Source: Maridesulfovibrio sp. (GTDB lineage: Bacteria; Desulfobacterota; Desulfovibrionia; Desulfovibrionales; Desulfovibrionaceae). Taken from it: 64,000 nucleotides of DNA. Numbering within the stretch: the first letter of the stretch is position 1; every line of letters begins with the position of its first letter. The notes below the pieces were generated by a model. The model searched no databases, was not told the DNA's origin, and saw nothing but the letters and a program-made list of their open reading frames with translations. The DNA lies in assembly GCF_963678865.1 (NCBI RefSeq), contig NZ_OY787459.1, positions 2,632,501 through 2,696,500 on the forward strand, given 5' to 3'. Below, one piece after another: positions 63,873 through 64,000 of this stretch. A program made the position numbers and the translations under genes.

Positions 63873-64000
63873 ATTACAGTAATTTATTCTTGCACGATAA
63901 CGCCTTTTACCTGAATCGTCGTACGCAGGATTTCAACCTGCTGCGGATAACACTAAAACCGCCGCCCCTGACCGCAGGGCCGGGGACAACGGAGGAAAGG
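63873..64000 (+). other. End of window, leader of a further plus-strand gene
   Basis: A GC-rich hairpin region CCGCCCCTGACCGCAGGGCCGGGG lies about 40 bp before the edge (given here in two words: CCGCCCCTGACC and GCAGGGCCGGGG). The window ends in CGGAGGAAAGG, a strong ribosome-binding site, so a plus-strand gene probably starts a few bases beyond. Confidence 0.4.

Overview
The window looks like chromosomal DNA of a marine, mesophilic sulfate-reducing deltaproteobacterium of the Desulfovibrio/Maridesulfovibrio type. The signs are moderate GC, the order dnaA-dnaN-gyrB-gyrA-TPR lipoprotein, a DUF39 homocysteine-biosynthesis protein, an aldehyde:ferredoxin oxidoreductase with a polyferredoxin, many 4Fe-4S proteins, and a family of short intergenic repeats ending in GCCGCCGGAGGCAT. 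The species is inferred from gene content and was not checked by a search. I see no prophage, insertion sequence or CRISPR array.

Layout. 0-9 kb: a partial unknown gene, glnA, a UDP-glucuronate decarboxylase-like epimerase, a DUF362 ferredoxin-like protein, a HAD phosphatase, a geranylgeranyl-reductase-family flavoprotein, an EamA exporter and the DUF39 protein. 9.1-17.7 kb: the replication-initiation block dnaA-dnaN-gyrB-gyrA plus a TPR lipoprotein; dnaA is split by a -1 frameshift. 17.8-29 kb: an unknown protein, ilvD, a lipoprotein-ftsE-ftsX operon, an aminotransferase, pgi and a sigma-54-type two-component pair. 29-41 kb: a YwqK-like lipoprotein, a large helicase-nuclease fusion resembling MrfA plus MrfB, sstT, a CDF metal transporter, a dienelactone hydrolase, a nitroreductase, an NSS symporter with an unlisted 31-residue partner, a lone receiver domain and a malonyltransferase. 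41-46.5 kb: polyferredoxin-AOR, then two identical tRNA-Phe genes in inverted orientation enclosing lysR, mtnN and luxS. 46.5-57.6 kb: three toxin-antitoxin modules (HTH protein-Doc, HigB-HigA::ImmA, ParD-ParE) among metabolic genes, an exporter/MocR pair, a 37-residue basic protein, an HTH-ferredoxin protein and a GAF-gap operon. 57.7-64 kb: an unknown acidic coiled-coil protein, an alpha/beta hydrolase lipoprotein, an AhpF-like disulfide reductase, a radical SAM protein and a HIT protein.

How the genes work together. DUF39 would make homocysteine from aspartate semialdehyde, while MtnN and LuxS recycle S-adenosylhomocysteine to homocysteine, so two routes to that intermediate lie in the window. 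The mtnN-luxS pair diverges from a LysR gene across a perfect 14-bp inverted repeat, and the whole module lies between inverted tRNA-Phe copies, so it could in principle invert. The most unusual single protein is the 958-residue helicase with a C-terminal DEDD exonuclease domain. The least expected defect is the frameshift in dnaA.
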